NCBI RefSeq assembly: GCF_000419525.1
Contig: NZ_ATTE01000001.1
Coordinates: 124,001-188,000 of the forward strand
Length of the DNA stretch: 64,000 nt
Source of the DNA: Leucothrix mucor DSM 2157
GTDB lineage: Bacteria > Pseudomonadota > Gammaproteobacteria > Thiotrichales > Thiotrichaceae
Direction: 5' to 3'
This document shows, in pieces, positions 38,194-47,515 of this stretch (positions are counted from its first letter, which is position 1; every line of letters starts with the position of its first letter). Under the pieces are notes generated by a model. The model saw only the letters and a list, made by a program, of their open reading frames with translations, ran no database searches and had not been told where the DNA came from. The position numbers and the translations under genes were made by a program.

Positions 38194-38226
38194 AAAAAAG
38201 CCTGATCATTGATCAGGCTTTTTTTA
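38194..38226. terminator. Bidirectional terminator between cpoB and rplI
   Basis: A palindrome AAGCCTGATCA-T-TGATCAGGCTT flanked by A6 and T7 gives a stem with a U-tract on both strands, ending the tol-pal operon and the convergent ribosomal protein unit. Confidence 0.92.
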
Positions 38227-38258
38227 TGCTACCGCTTGAAGCGTTGAAAACTAATTGC

Positions 38259-38762
38259 TTAGTAATCAAACTCAGAAGTAGAAATTGGCTCTTTCTCTTC
38301 TACTACTTCAACAACGTTATCAGAGAAGATGGTAACTTTGATCGTTGCATCAACATCTGTGTGCAGGTGAACACCAACTTCGTGCTCGCCAACGTTGCGG
38401 ATTGGGCCTTCTGGCATGCGAATGTTGCGACGCTCAACTTCAAAGCCAAGAGCTTGAAGTGCATCAGCAATTTCGTGGTTCGTAACAGAACCGAACAGCT
38501 TGCCTTCCTGGCCAGCGTTAGCTTCGATAGTGATTTCAGTACCATCTAGCTTAGCGCGGATTACTTCAGCAGCAGCAGCCGCTTCAGCAGCAACTTTTTC
38601 CAACTCAGCACGAATTTCTTCGAATGCTTCGATGTTAGCAGGAGTAGCCACTTTCGCTTTACGACGTGGAACTAAAAAGTTACGAGCATAACCAGCGCGT
38701 ACAGAGACGATCTCGCCCAAAGAGCCGAGATTATCAATCTTTTCCATTAAAATAACTTGCAT
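38259..38762 (-). CDS. rplI: 50S ribosomal protein L9
   Basis: A large-subunit protein with two globular domains joined by a long helix. The 167 residues start MQVILMEKIDNLGSLGEIVSVRAGYARNFLVPRRKA, the L9 signature. The family is usually about 150 residues, and the extra length is an acidic C-terminal tail (VVEVVEEKEPIS). AGGTGA precedes the start. It is the third gene after rpsF and rpsR. Confidence 0.97.
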   Translation of the reverse strand: MQVILMEKIDNLGSLGEIVSVRAGYARNFLVPRRKAKVATPANIEAFEEIRAELEKVAAEAAAAAEVIRAKLDGTEITIEANAGQEGKLFGSVTNHEIADALQALGFEVERRNIRMPEGPIRNVGEHEVGVHLHTDVDATIKVTIFSDNVVEVVEEKEPISTSEFDY

Positions 38763-38787
38763 GATAATTCACCTATGTGAGCAGGTT

Positions 38788-39015
38788 TTACTTGTGCTGA
38801 TCCGTGTAAGGGATAAGAGCCAGGAAGCGAGCGCGTTTAATTGCTGTAGCAAGCTGACGCTGGTATCTGGTGTTTGTGCCAGTTACACGACTAGGTACAA
38901 TTTTACCAGTCTCAGTGATGTAGGCTTTCAGGGTTTCAAGATCTTTGTAATCGATCTCAACCGTTTTTTCTGCTGTAAAGCGGCAGAACTTCTGACGACG
39001 AAAATAACGTGACAT
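38788..39015 (-). CDS. rpsR: 30S ribosomal protein S18
   Basis: A small-subunit protein that pairs with S6 on 16S rRNA. The 75 residues match the family ([37 protein letters not shown]). CGGAG precedes the ATG. It follows rpsF after 17 bases; priB, which sits between them in E. coli, is absent. Confidence 0.97.
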   Translation of the reverse strand: MSRYFRRQKFCRFTAEKTVEIDYKDLETLKAYITETGKIVPSRVTGTNTRYQRQLATAIKRARFLALIPYTDQHK

Positions 39016-39032
39016 TGTGAACTCCGGAGAAA

Positions 39033-39398
39033 TTAAGCGTTAGCTTGGTTTGACTGACGGCGAGCTGGTCTTTCTTCAGCTTTTTCTTTGCTCAGCAAAG
39101 AAGCTTCAGTGTCAGCGCTGTCGCGACGGATTGTCAGGTTACGCAGAACGGCGTCATTAAAGCGGAACAGGTCTTCCAGTTCAGCCAATGTGCTGCTCTC
39201 ACATTCAATGTTCATCAGAACATAGTGTGCTTTGTGCAACTTAGCGATAGGGTAAGCCAAAGGGCGACGGCCCCAGTCTTCCAAGCGGTGAACAGCGCCA
39301 CCGTTATCTGTCATTAGCTTGCTATAACGCTCGATCATAGCAGGAACTTGCTCGCTTTGGTCCGGATGAACCAAGAACACGATTTCATAATGTCTCAT
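39033..39398 (-). CDS. rpsF: 30S ribosomal protein S6
   Basis: A small-subunit protein of 121 residues ([46 protein letters not shown]). It is first of the rpsF-rpsR-rplI operon and is transcribed from a near-consensus promoter about 85 bases upstream. Confidence 0.97.
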   Translation of the reverse strand: MRHYEIVFLVHPDQSEQVPAMIERYSKLMTDNGGAVHRLEDWGRRPLAYPIAKLHKAHYVLMNIECESSTLAELEDLFRFNDAVLRNLTIRRDSADTEASLLSKEKAEERPARRQSNQANA

Positions 39399-39480
39399 AG
39401 AGATTCCTTATGGATTAAACAGCCCTCTGATTTTTTGTAGGCAGAGAGCAAGGAAGGGCCGAGGCCCAGTAAGGGTCGCG

Positions 39481-39509
39481 ATTATCAGTGATGACAAGGT
39501 GATTGTCAA
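39481..39509 (-). promoter_or_regulatory. Near-consensus sigma-70 promoter of rpsF-rpsR-rplI
   Basis: Read on the minus strand: TTGACA (39504-39509), a 17-base spacer and GATAAT (39481-39486). The resulting leader before rpsF is about 75 bases long and GC-rich, so it could hold a regulatory structure. Confidence 0.8.
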
Positions 39510-39542
39510 TCAGCTTTCGTGATGTGGGAGTCCGCAGAGGGA

Positions 39543-39848
39543 TTAAGGAGTGATCTTATCCAGCGAGTCATTAATTTTTGACTGCAAGGTATCAAGCCGG
39601 GTAATCACATCCTCGTCAATGCTTTGCACCTGACTTTGTGATTTCAGCATTTCATGGGCGACATTGATGGCAGCCATAACCGCAATACGCTCCGAGCCAA
39701 CCACTTTACCGGTGGAGCGGATCTCGCGCATTTTAGCGTCGATATATTTAACTGAGGCCGTCAGCGCATCTTCCTCGCCCGGTGGGCAGGCAATGCTGTA
39801 TTCCTTTTCAAGAATTTTAGCCGAAACTACAATTGGTTTATTCGCCAT
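39543..39848 (-). CDS. zapA: Cell division protein ZapA
   Basis: A Z-ring-associated protein that crosslinks FtsZ filaments. The 101 residues start with VSAKILEKEYSIACPPGEEDALTASVKYIDAKM, with the usual N-terminal globular head and C-terminal coiled coil (ERIAVMAAINVAHEMLKSQSQ). The next gene upstream is a ZapB-like coiled-coil protein. This head-on neighbourhood with ygfB, pepP and ubiH is conserved in Pseudomonas. Confidence 0.93.
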   Translation of the reverse strand: MANKPIVVSAKILEKEYSIACPPGEEDALTASVKYIDAKMREIRSTGKVVGSERIAVMAAINVAHEMLKSQSQVQSIDEDVITRLDTLQSKINDSLDKITP

Positions 39849-39861
39849 GATCGATAGTGTC

Positions 39862-40092
39862 CTAAGCGTTTTCCATTGCTTTTAAACGCATAATCATCGC
39901 TTCCACCTGGTTGCGGATTTTGTCATTTTTGGCAAGGAGTTCGGCGCGCTCTTTAATTAGCTGAGTTTCCTTGGTTTTCAAGGATTGATTTTCATCGAAC
40001 AAGGCATCGCTGATCGCAAGGAGCTGCGCCAGTGTTTGTTCTAATTCAAGCACTTGCTCTTTGAGGCGTGCGTCTGTGTTGTTTGTATTCAT
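39862..40092 (-). CDS. Short coiled-coil protein, TIGR02449/ZapB-like
   Basis: 76 residues, almost all coiled coil (LKEQVLELEQTLAQLLAISDALFDENQSLKTKE). It resembles the small family found next to zapA in pseudomonads and probably supports Z-ring assembly. The open frame runs to 40134, but the ATG at 40092 has GGGA upstream and gives the normal family start (MNTNNTDARLKEQV). It lies 13 bases before zapA. Confidence 0.8.
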   Translation of the reverse strand: MNTNNTDARLKEQVLELEQTLAQLLAISDALFDENQSLKTKETQLIKERAELLAKNDKIRNQVEAMIMRLKAMENA

Positions 40093-40182
40093 AAAGTCCC
40101 ATGTTAGTCCAGAGCGGAAAGTCGGGTCAAACAATTTGCATGATGATACTATAGACGACCTTTTAATGTTCAGAATAATGTT

Positions 40183-40740
40183 ATGGATAAAGAGATCAAT
40201 TATTCCGATATGGCTAGCTACCTGGAACGTGCAGGCGTCGATCTGCTAGCGTCGGAAATCCATGGTATCGCCTGTGGAATGCTTGCGGGCAACAATGCAG
40301 CTGATAAACTTAAATGGGTGCGTGAAATGATTCCGGCCATTGACCCGGTGGATGTTCTCCAAAAAGAAGCCATCCGTTATATGGGTGACTTATTTGATGA
40401 CAGTCAGCGCGCACTGCAAGATAGCAATCTACGTTTCGAACTGTTCTTGCCGGATGACGAGTCGCCTTTGGCTGGTCGTTTAGAAGCTCTGCAAGATTGG
40501 TGCTCTGGGTTCATTCTGGGAATGACGCTGGAAGGCATTACTGACTACAGTAAATTACCCGAAGATACTGCCGACTTGCTGAAAGACTTCACCGATATTG
40601 GTACATCAGGAGAGTTTGATTTTGATGATGATCAGGAATCCGAAGTGGCGTACACCGAGATTTCGCAATACGTAAGAATTGGCGTACTGCTCATCAATGA
40701 AGAGTTGCAGCCAATGAAGCAGAGCGCGACCATTCATTAA
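40183..40740 (+). CDS. ygfB: UPF0149 family protein YgfB
   Basis: 185 residues, all-helical UPF0149 fold (SEIHGIACGMLAGN, LPDDESPLAGRLEALQDWCSGFILGM, EVAYTEISQYVRIGVLLINEEL). The molecular function is not settled; in Pseudomonas the homologue affects antibiotic resistance regulation. It is first of a run with pepP, ubiH and ubiI, and divergent from zapA. Confidence 0.92.
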   Translation: MDKEINYSDMASYLERAGVDLLASEIHGIACGMLAGNNAADKLKWVREMIPAIDPVDVLQKEAIRYMGDLFDDSQRALQDSNLRFELFLPDDESPLAGRLEALQDWCSGFILGMTLEGITDYSKLPEDTADLLKDFTDIGTSGEFDFDDDQESEVAYTEISQYVRIGVLLINEELQPMKQSATIH

Positions 40741-40782
40741 AGTACAACCATCAATAACTAATAAGCATCAGCGCGGGATTTA

Positions 40783-42129
40783 ATGATGAAAAAAAATAGC
40801 CCAGTTTTACCTGCTAAAGAATTTGCCGATCGCCGTGCGCAGCTGATGAGCATGGTCGGGCCGGATGCCATTGTCATCGTGCCGTCGGCTTCCTTGCTGC
40901 ACCGTAATCGGGATGCAGAGCATATCTTTCGCCAAGATAGCGACTTTCAGTACCTGACTAATTTTAATGAGCCTGAAGCCGTTGCGGTTTTGCTTCCGGA
41001 GCGTAAAGAAGGTGAGTTCATCCTGTTTTGTCGGGAAAAGAATCCAGTGACTGAACGTTGGACGGGCCGCATGGCTGGCTTGGAAGGCGCACGTGAGTTG
41101 TATGGCGCGGATGATGCCTTTCCGATTGATGATATCGATGAAATCCTGCCGGGTTTGATGGATCGCCGTGAAGCTGTGCATTACAGCATGGGTACTAATA
41201 CCGACTTTGATCGTCGCGTTATGGCGTGGGTGAATACGCTGCGTGCCAATGTGCGCTCAGGACAACACCCGCCCCATGAGTTTGTGTCATTGGATTTGCT
41301 ACTGCACGATATGCGTTTGTATAAGACGCGTGCTGAAATCAAAATGATGCGTCATGCCGCTAAAACTTCTATTAAAGCGCATGAGCGGGCAATGACTATT
41401 TGCAAGCCGGGCTTAAATGAAGGGCAGCTCGAAGCTGAGTTTTTACATCAGTTTAAGTGGGATGGCATGGTGCCGGCGTATACCACAATCGTTGGTGGTG
41501 GCGAGAATGCCTGCGTGCTTCATTATATTGAGAATAACCAAGCACTGAATGATGGTGACTTGGTGCTGATTGATGCCGGTGCAGAATACGGTTGTTATGC
41601 CAGTGACATCACACGTACTTTCCCAGTGAATGGCAAATTTACTAAACCGCAACGTCAGATCTATCAACTAGTTCTTGATGCTTACCATGCCGCTGTTGCA
41701 GTTTCTCAGCCGGGTAATACCTGGAATGACCCGCATGATGCCGCAGTCGAAGTCATTAGTCAGGGCTTAATCGACTTAGGCCTGCTAGAAGGTGATCTGG
41801 AAAGTGTGCTGGAAAGTGGCAGTTATCGTGAGTTCTTTATGCATAAAACCGGTCATTGGCTAGGTTTGGATGTGCATGATGTGGGTGACTACAAAGTGGA
41901 TGACGAATGGCGTTTGCTGGAAAACGGCATGGTGCTGACGATTGAGCCGGGTATTTACATTTCGCCCAGCAAAACGGTGGATGAGAAGTGGTGGAATATC
42001 GGCGTGCGCATTGAAGATGACGTGCTGATTACCCGCGAAGGGAATGAAGTACTGACTGGTGCATTGGTTAAAGAAGTCGATGAGATCGAAGCGTTGATGG
42101 CGAAAGGTAAGTCCAAGAAAAAAGGATAA
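40783..42129 (+). CDS. pepP: Xaa-Pro aminopeptidase P
   Basis: A metallopeptidase removing N-terminal residues before proline. The 448 residues have the N-terminal creatinase-like domain (FADRRAQLMSMVGPDAIVIVPSA) and the pita-bread catalytic domain with metal ligands in LIDAGAEYGCYASDITRTFPVNG (two Asp), HKTGHWLGLDVHDVGDY (His), LTIEPGIYI (Glu) and GVRIEDDVLIT (Glu). It is conserved next to ygfB and ubiH. Confidence 0.97.
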   Translation: MMKKNSPVLPAKEFADRRAQLMSMVGPDAIVIVPSASLLHRNRDAEHIFRQDSDFQYLTNFNEPEAVAVLLPERKEGEFILFCREKNPVTERWTGRMAGLEGARELYGADDAFPIDDIDEILPGLMDRREAVHYSMGTNTDFDRRVMAWVNTLRANVRSGQHPPHEFVSLDLLLHDMRLYKTRAEIKMMRHAAKTSIKAHERAMTICKPGLNEGQLEAEFLHQFKWDGMVPAYTTIVGGGENACVLHYIENNQALNDGDLVLIDAGAEYGCYASDITRTFPVNGKFTKPQRQIYQLVLDAYHAAVAVSQPGNTWNDPHDAAVEVISQGLIDLGLLEGDLESVLESGSYREFFMHKTGHWLGLDVHDVGDYKVDDEWRLLENGMVLTIEPGIYISPSKTVDEKWWNIGVRIEDDVLITREGNEVLTGALVKEVDEIEALMAKGKSKKKG

Positions 42130-42135
42130 TCGAGC

Positions 42136-43365
42136 ATGCAAACTCAGGCCTTTGATGTAGTGATTGCCGGTGGCGGAATGGTCGGTGCCAGTCTGGCGGT
42201 TGCCTTAAGTAAATTACCGCTGCGGATTGGTTTAATCGAAGCATTCCCGTTTGAAGCCTGTGAGCAGCCTGCTTACGATGATCGAGCCATTGCTTTGTCT
42301 TATGGCTCGGCGCAGATTTTAAAAGGCATGGGAATTTGGCCTGAGGTTGAGCCGGTAACCACTGCGATCAAGTCGATTCATGTCTCTGATCGCGGTCATT
42401 TTGGTGCAACCCGTTTGAATGCCACACAGCAGAAAGTAGCTGCTTTGGGGTATTTAATTCAAAGTCGTGACTATGGTGCGGTACTGCAGGCCGCGATGTC
42501 GGCCAGCCAAGTTAAAGTCATTCAACCTGCGCAGCTAATATCCATTACCGAAGCACCTGACGCAATGCGCTTGAGTGTGCAGGCCGATGGGCAATCTCAA
42601 GCGTTTGATACACGTTTGCTAGTGGCTTGTGATGGTGCTGGTTCTGCCGTGCGTGAAATGGCAGGTATTTCAGCGACAACTCATGATTATCAGCAATATG
42701 CGATCGTTGCGAATATCAGCACTGAAAAACCACATCAGCATCAGGCATTTGAGCGCTTTACCGAACAAGGCCCGATTGCTTTGTTGCCTATGTCAGAAAA
42801 TCGTTGCTCGCTGGTTTGGACCTTAAACGCTGAGAATTATGAATCGATTTTGGCATTGGATGATGCGGCCTTTTTAAAAGCGCTGGGACAAGCCTTTGGC
42901 TATCGACTCGGGCGCTTCACACGAACAGGCAAGCGCAGTGCTTTTGCTTTGAAATTAACCGAAGCCAATAGCGTGATCGCTAACCGTGTAGCAGTGATTG
43001 GTAATGCGGCTCATGCATTGCACCCCGTTGCAGGGCAGGGCTTAAACCTCGCTTTGCGGGATATTGCCGACTTAGCTGAATGCTTGGCTGAAGCCTCCCG
43101 CACAGAGCAAGATGTTGGCTCCGCTTCCGTGCTGAATCAATATGCCAGCTTGCGCAAAGCCGATACTTCCCGAACGATTCGCTACACCGACTCGCTAGTT
43201 AAGGTTTTTTCTAATGATCAATTTGCACTGGGCCATGCTCGCGCCGCAGGTTTGATGATGGTTGATCGCTTACCGCCATTACGTCAGTTGCTGGCTCGCC
43301 AAAGTATGGGCATGGCGCATCGCGTGTCTCGTTTAGGGCGTGGTCTGCCACTTCTGAAGGATTAA
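42136..43365 (+). CDS. ubiH: 2-octaprenyl-6-methoxyphenol hydroxylase
   Basis: An FAD-dependent aromatic hydroxylase of ubiquinone synthesis. The 409 residues begin with the dinucleotide-binding motif VIAGGGMVGASLAVALS. LLVACDGAGSAVREMAG is the DG motif, and VIGNAAHALHPVAGQGLNLALRDIADL is the second FAD signature typical of UbiH. It starts 6 bases after pepP and is followed by a related hydroxylase. Confidence 0.94.
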   Translation: MQTQAFDVVIAGGGMVGASLAVALSKLPLRIGLIEAFPFEACEQPAYDDRAIALSYGSAQILKGMGIWPEVEPVTTAIKSIHVSDRGHFGATRLNATQQKVAALGYLIQSRDYGAVLQAAMSASQVKVIQPAQLISITEAPDAMRLSVQADGQSQAFDTRLLVACDGAGSAVREMAGISATTHDYQQYAIVANISTEKPHQHQAFERFTEQGPIALLPMSENRCSLVWTLNAENYESILALDDAAFLKALGQAFGYRLGRFTRTGKRSAFALKLTEANSVIANRVAVIGNAAHALHPVAGQGLNLALRDIADLAECLAEASRTEQDVGSASVLNQYASLRKADTSRTIRYTDSLVKVFSNDQFALGHARAAGLMMVDRLPPLRQLLARQSMGMAHRVSRLGRGLPLLKD

Positions 43366-43368
43366 TTG

Positions 43369-44550
43369 ATGACACAACAATACAATGATTTTGATGTAGT
43401 GATTATCGGTGCCGGTATTGTCGGTGCGACTTTGGCGGCTTTGATGGCTAAGTCCGGACGTCGTATTGCCGTTGTAGAGTCTCGTTTGCCACCTGAGTTT
43501 TCTGCCGATGCACCATTTGAGTTGCGAGTATCGGCGATTAGTCGTGCCTCACAGCGAGCATTAGAGGCCGCAGGTGCTTGGGATAGCATTCAACAAAAAC
43601 GTGCTCATGCGTATGAAGTCATGCAAGTGTGGGATGAGGGCGGTAATGGTGAAATTCGTTTTGAGGCGGCCACCGCTGGTGAGCCTGACTTAGGTCATAT
43701 CATCGAAAATACCGTTATCCAAAGCAGCTTGATTGAGCAGCTTAAAAACAATGACGCAGTGCAGTTATTTCATCCTTCAAAAATTGTTGGGTTGAGCGTT
43801 GTCGATGGTTTGCAGTGTGCTGAGCTTGATAGTGGCGAATATTTACGAGCGCCTCTAGTGGTTGGAGCAGATGGACCATCCTCTGCAGTACGCCAATTGG
43901 CAGGCCTGTCGGTTGAGGTTGAAGACTACGGTCAGAAAGGTTTAGTTAGCGTCGTTAAAACGGAATATGGCCATCAAGACACCGCATGGCAGCGCTTTTT
44001 GCCAGGCGGCCCGTTAGCCTTTTTGCCGTTAGATAATGGCTACAGCTCAATCGTTTGGACATTACCGGCTGATCAAGCCGATCGCTATTTGCGAATGAGC
44101 GATGACGATTTCCGTCGTGCATTGGCCGATGCCTTTGATCATAAGCTAGGTGCAATTGTAGAATCCGGTCCGCGCGCCGCTTTTGCGTTGAAAGGCTCGC
44201 AAGCTTCTGCTTATATTGTGCCAGGTGTCGCCTTAGTGGGTGATGCCGCTCACACGATTCACCCATTAGCGGGGCAGGGTGTAAACCTTGGTATTAAAGA
44301 TGCCATCGTACTTGCGGATATTTTAGCGTCGGTGCCGCCGAAAAGCTGGGGCAGTTTTAAACGCTTACGCCAATATGAGCGCGCCCGTAAGGGTGATAAT
44401 GTGCTCACTATGCGAGCAATGGAAGGTTTCAAAATCCTGTTCGGACACGATACTGGCGTCGTCAAAATCGCTCGTAATATGGGGCTGAATGGAGTGAATA
44501 GCTTGCCATGGCTCAAACAACAGATCATGCGCCATGCAATGGGCCTTTAG
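43369..44550 (+). CDS. ubiI: UbiI/VisC-like FAD-dependent ubiquinone hydroxylase
   Basis: A paralogue of UbiH likely acting at C5 of the ubiquinone ring. 393 residues: VIIGAGIVGATLAALMAKSG, LVVGADGPSSAVRQLAGL, and VALVGDAAHTIHPLAGQGVNLGIKDAIVLADIL. The start is the ATG at 43369, not the TTG three bases earlier. The assignment to UbiI rather than UbiF or UbiM rests on the conserved position after ubiH. Confidence 0.85.
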   Translation: MTQQYNDFDVVIIGAGIVGATLAALMAKSGRRIAVVESRLPPEFSADAPFELRVSAISRASQRALEAAGAWDSIQQKRAHAYEVMQVWDEGGNGEIRFEAATAGEPDLGHIIENTVIQSSLIEQLKNNDAVQLFHPSKIVGLSVVDGLQCAELDSGEYLRAPLVVGADGPSSAVRQLAGLSVEVEDYGQKGLVSVVKTEYGHQDTAWQRFLPGGPLAFLPLDNGYSSIVWTLPADQADRYLRMSDDDFRRALADAFDHKLGAIVESGPRAAFALKGSQASAYIVPGVALVGDAAHTIHPLAGQGVNLGIKDAIVLADILASVPPKSWGSFKRLRQYERARKGDNVLTMRAMEGFKILFGHDTGVVKIARNMGLNGVNSLPWLKQQIMRHAMGL

Positions 44551-44614
44551 AAAGTGGCCACACTCAACAAACAATTAAACAAACACAATCATAAATAGTA
44601 TTTAAGGGTATCTC

Positions 44615-45850
44615 ATGGATCTTATCCAGACTTTTGCGACGCTAATTAGCCTGGCCGCATTGTTTAGTTACATCAATCATCGCTTTATAAAGCTCCCCAC
44701 CACCATCGGTTTATTGATCATTTCCTTGCTGTTGTCGATGGCATTGATCGCTTTAGGTAAATTTGGAATTCCTTTAGGCGATGAAGCCAAAGTGCTACTG
44801 GAGCAAATTGACTTCAACAAAGCGCTAATGGAAGGCATGCTGAGCGCCTTGCTATTTGCCGGTGCCTTGCATGTCAATTTATATGACCTGAGAGAGCAAC
44901 GCTGGATTGTCGCCATACTGGCCAGCGTCGGTATGCTTGCTTCAACCTTTATGGTTGGGTTTTCGTCGTTTTATATCTTCCAGCTGTTTGGTCTAGAGAT
45001 CCCGCTGATCTATTGCCTGCTGTTTGGCTCGCTGATTTCACCAACTGATCCGATTGCCGTGTTAGGCATTCTGAAACACCTTGGTGCACCAAAATCACTG
45101 GAAACCAAAATCGCGGGCGAGTCATTATTCAACGATGGCTTCGCGGTTGTTGTATTTATCGTGCTGCTGGGAATTGCCGGAGCAGGGCATGGCGACGAGG
45201 CAGTTAGTGTCTCCAGTGTGTTGATTCTGTTTTTGCAGGAAGCCGTGGGTGGTGTTGGCTTTGGTTTGATTGCGGGTTACGTTGTATTCCGTATGTTGGC
45301 GAGTATTGATAACTACCAAGTTGAAATCCTACTGACCTTAGGATTGGTGTTCGGTGGCTATGCACTAGCTAGCGCGATTCACTTGTCCGGTCCGATTTTC
45401 GTAGTGGTTGCCGGTTTGCTGATCGGTAATGGTGGTCGTAAATATGCGATGTCTGATCGCACCCGTGAGCATCTGGATGACTTCTGGGAGTTGATTGATG
45501 AGATCCTGAATGCCGTATTGTTTGTATTAATCGGTCTGGAAGTATTGGTGCTGAGCTTTGATGTGAACTACCTGTATGCAGGCTTGGTGATGATTCCTGT
45601 GACCTTGCTGGCGCGCTTTATCAGTGTTGGTGTTCCCATCTCGCTGATGAAATTACGCCAAAGCTTCACACCTAATATCGTTCGTATTATGACTTGGGGT
45701 GGTTTGCGTGGTGGTATCTCCATTGCGCTAGCGCTGACCTTGCCAGCCGGCGAGAGTCGTGAAGCACTATTGGTCGTGACCTACATTGTGGTGATCTTCT
45801 CGATAATTGTGCAAGGACTGACCGTGGGTAAGCTGATTAAGCCAGAATAA
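44615..45850 (+). CDS. Na+/H+ antiporter of the CPA1 family (NhaP-like)
   Basis: An inner-membrane sodium/proton antiporter with about 12 transmembrane helices in 411 residues. The ion-site motifs of the CPA1 group are clear: SLISPTDPIAVLGILKHLG and AGESLFNDGFAVVVF (the ND pair), and the later RIMTWGGLRGGISIALALTLP arginine helix. There is no long C-terminal cytoplasmic tail. It is transcribed after ubiI with a 64-base gap. Confidence 0.92.
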   Translation: MDLIQTFATLISLAALFSYINHRFIKLPTTIGLLIISLLLSMALIALGKFGIPLGDEAKVLLEQIDFNKALMEGMLSALLFAGALHVNLYDLREQRWIVAILASVGMLASTFMVGFSSFYIFQLFGLEIPLIYCLLFGSLISPTDPIAVLGILKHLGAPKSLETKIAGESLFNDGFAVVVFIVLLGIAGAGHGDEAVSVSSVLILFLQEAVGGVGFGLIAGYVVFRMLASIDNYQVEILLTLGLVFGGYALASAIHLSGPIFVVVAGLLIGNGGRKYAMSDRTREHLDDFWELIDEILNAVLFVLIGLEVLVLSFDVNYLYAGLVMIPVTLLARFISVGVPISLMKLRQSFTPNIVRIMTWGGLRGGISIALALTLPAGESREALLVVTYIVVIFSIIVQGLTVGKLIKPE

Positions 45851-46021
45851 TGTGCTGGCTTTACTTTTATGACACTTTGTTGAATACTGAATTTTAATAA
45901 AAGTGTCTGCTTATTCATCGAATTAGATGAAAATTAACGGCAGAAGTATTAGTAAAGTGCTGGTGGCGGCAATGCATATGGATATGTTTGCTGCCTTAGC
46001 CATATCTGGAGGTCATAACGA

Positions 46022-46249
46022 ATGCAGGAAATCCTTTTGCCGGTGGTTGCTGGTATTTTTATCGGATTAGCCATTGCCCTAGTGTGTTTCAAACTCGCGA
46101 CCCGCGCACAGATCAAGCACGCCACGGAACAGGGTATGCACGCGATCTACAAAGAAATCGTCACTAAGCGAAAATATGATGATTATCAATACAGCGATGA
46201 AGCTAAGCGGGTCATGGAGAAGGTACATCTCTCCCAGATTTTAGAATAG
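46022..46249 (+). CDS. 75-residue single-pass membrane protein of unknown function
   Basis: One N-terminal transmembrane helix (LLPVVAGIFIGLAIALVCFK) followed by a charged cytoplasmic tail (YKEIVTKRKYDDYQYSDEAKRVMEKVHL). GGAGG stands 9 bases before the ATG, giving strong support for translation. A hairpin (45965-45995) lies just upstream. The family is not recognised. Confidence 0.6.
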   Translation: MQEILLPVVAGIFIGLAIALVCFKLATRAQIKHATEQGMHAIYKEIVTKRKYDDYQYSDEAKRVMEKVHLSQILE

Positions 46250-46257
46250 TCGCTACC

Positions 46258-46285
46258 GGGAGCACTCGTGTTAAGTGCTCCCTTT
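46258..46285. terminator. Hairpin between the 75-residue gene and yajD
   Basis: GGGAGCACT (46258-46266) and AGTGCTCCC (46274-46282), a perfect 9-bp stem with a 7-base loop. The T-tract is weak (CCCTTTC), so it may be a poor terminator on either strand. Confidence 0.6.
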
Positions 46286-46297
46286 CAAGCAGTGATG

Positions 46298-46621
46298 TTA
46301 CTTTTTCATCATACTTTTTAAGTCAGCAAACGGATTATGTGTCGCTGGCTTTATCTCTTTTTCCTGCATTGAGCCATACTGCACAAACTCACCATATTTT
46401 GAATGCTCATGATCGTGGCAATAAATGCAGAGTAACTCCCAGTTGCTGCCATCTTCCGGATTGTTATCGTGGTCGTGGTCTTTATGGTGAACCGTCAGCT
46501 CTTTTAGGTTGGAGTAGACAAACTCACGCGCGCAACGTCCGCATACCCAAGGGTACATTTTAAGCGCTTTATCGCGGTAGCCTGCTTCTGATTTTTTATA
46601 AATGGGTGTATCGGTGGCCAT
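46298..46621 (-). CDS. yajD: HNH nuclease family protein YajD
   Basis: 107 residues with two CxxC zinc knuckles (CGRCAREF, CIYCHDHEH) framing the HNH-type motif LTVHHKDHDHDNNPEDGSNWELLC. The protein is conserved in gammaproteobacteria and called YajD in E. coli; its biological role is not known. Confidence 0.9.
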   Translation of the reverse strand: MATDTPIYKKSEAGYRDKALKMYPWVCGRCAREFVYSNLKELTVHHKDHDHDNNPEDGSNWELLCIYCHDHEHSKYGEFVQYGSMQEKEIKPATHNPFADLKSMMKK

Positions 46622-46834
46622 GAAAAATCCTGATTAAATACGTCTGTAAGTGTATTGCTACTGTACACGAAGCGGTGGAATTTTCCCAAGTGCATTGTCG
46701 TAAGCTTTCTTCTGACTTTAGAGGAATAGAGTGGTATGTTTCACCCCAAATTTCAGCGGCTGGCTTCTACGAGCCTCAGGCCTTGATCTAAGTGATTGAC
46801 GCCTGATGCCTCAAAAAGTGGAGTGAGGACTCCG

Positions 46835-47515
46835 TCAGATACTCTTTGGTGTTTCCAGTAACAAAACAGGCAGCTGATTAGCCCGTGCCGCCAGCATTTT
46901 TGCGGGTAATTCGCCGCTACTGTGCTTGCTGACAATAACCTCAATTTTATGTTGTCGGAGGAGACTTTGCTCCGATTCCAGTGAGAAAGGGCCGATGTCT
47001 TTTACCCATGTCATCCAATCGGGAATGCGATGTTTGGGCTCAATGGCTGTTCGGTGTACAAAGTGCTGGCCGTGTTTGCGATGCATTTTTAGCGCCGCTA
47101 ACATGGGTTCGCTGAGTTGACCTTGGGTGAGTAGTACCGATTTATAAGGTGCAAGCTGGCGCAATAACTCACTCCAATCTTTAAAGAATGTCCACTGATC
47201 ATCCGCTTGTGGCTGCCAGGCTGGGCGCTCATAGCGGGTGATGGGAATGCCTGCTTGCTTGGCGACAGCTTGTGCCGTGGCACTCATGGTGGTGGCGAAT
47301 GGATGCGTGGCGTCCAGAATTTCAGTGATTTGATTCTCTTGGATATAGCGCAGCAAGCCGCCACGCTTTGAAAAGCCACCGCTAATGACTTCGCAGGGGA
47401 GGTCAGGTTGACGTACTAGTCCAGCGATACTGTAAATCACGGTGACGCCTTTAGCATGGAACTCACGTGCTAAGCGCTTGCCATCGCTCGTGCCGCCGAG
47501 GAGTAAGAGTTTCAT
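46835..47515 (-). CDS. cobK: Precorrin-6A / cobalt-precorrin-6A reductase
   Basis: An NAD(P)H-dependent reductase of the corrin ring in cobalamin synthesis. The 226 residues show [16 protein letters not shown] at the start, then [36 protein letters not shown] and the C-terminal [33 protein letters not shown]. Its ATG overlaps the cbiD stop by 4 bases, so the two are cotranscribed. The 213-base region between it and yajD holds nothing I can identify. Confidence 0.92.
   Translation of the reverse strand: MKLLLLGGTSDGKRLAREFHAKGVTVIYSIAGLVRQPDLPCEVISGGFSKRGGLLRYIQENQITEILDATHPFATTMSATAQAVAKQAGIPITRYERPAWQPQADDQWTFFKDWSELLRQLAPYKSVLLTQGQLSEPMLAALKMHRKHGQHFVHRTAIEPKHRIPDWMTWVKDIGPFSLESEQSLLRQHKIEVIVSKHSSGELPAKMLAARANQLPVLLLETPKSI

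Noticed and set aside
39399-39542. Possible 6S RNA next to zapA, as in other gammaproteobacteria
   Set aside because: The gap is only 144 bases, shorter than 6S RNA (about 180), and it contains the rpsF promoter. No 6S features are visible.
45965-45995. Hairpin before the 75-residue membrane protein gene as a riboswitch or regulator
   Set aside because: It is a single 8-bp stem with a G-T pair, with no recognised motif.
46753-46944. 63-residue minus-strand frame overlapping the end of cobK
   Set aside because: Shadow of cobK in another frame, with no ribosome binding site or conserved pattern.
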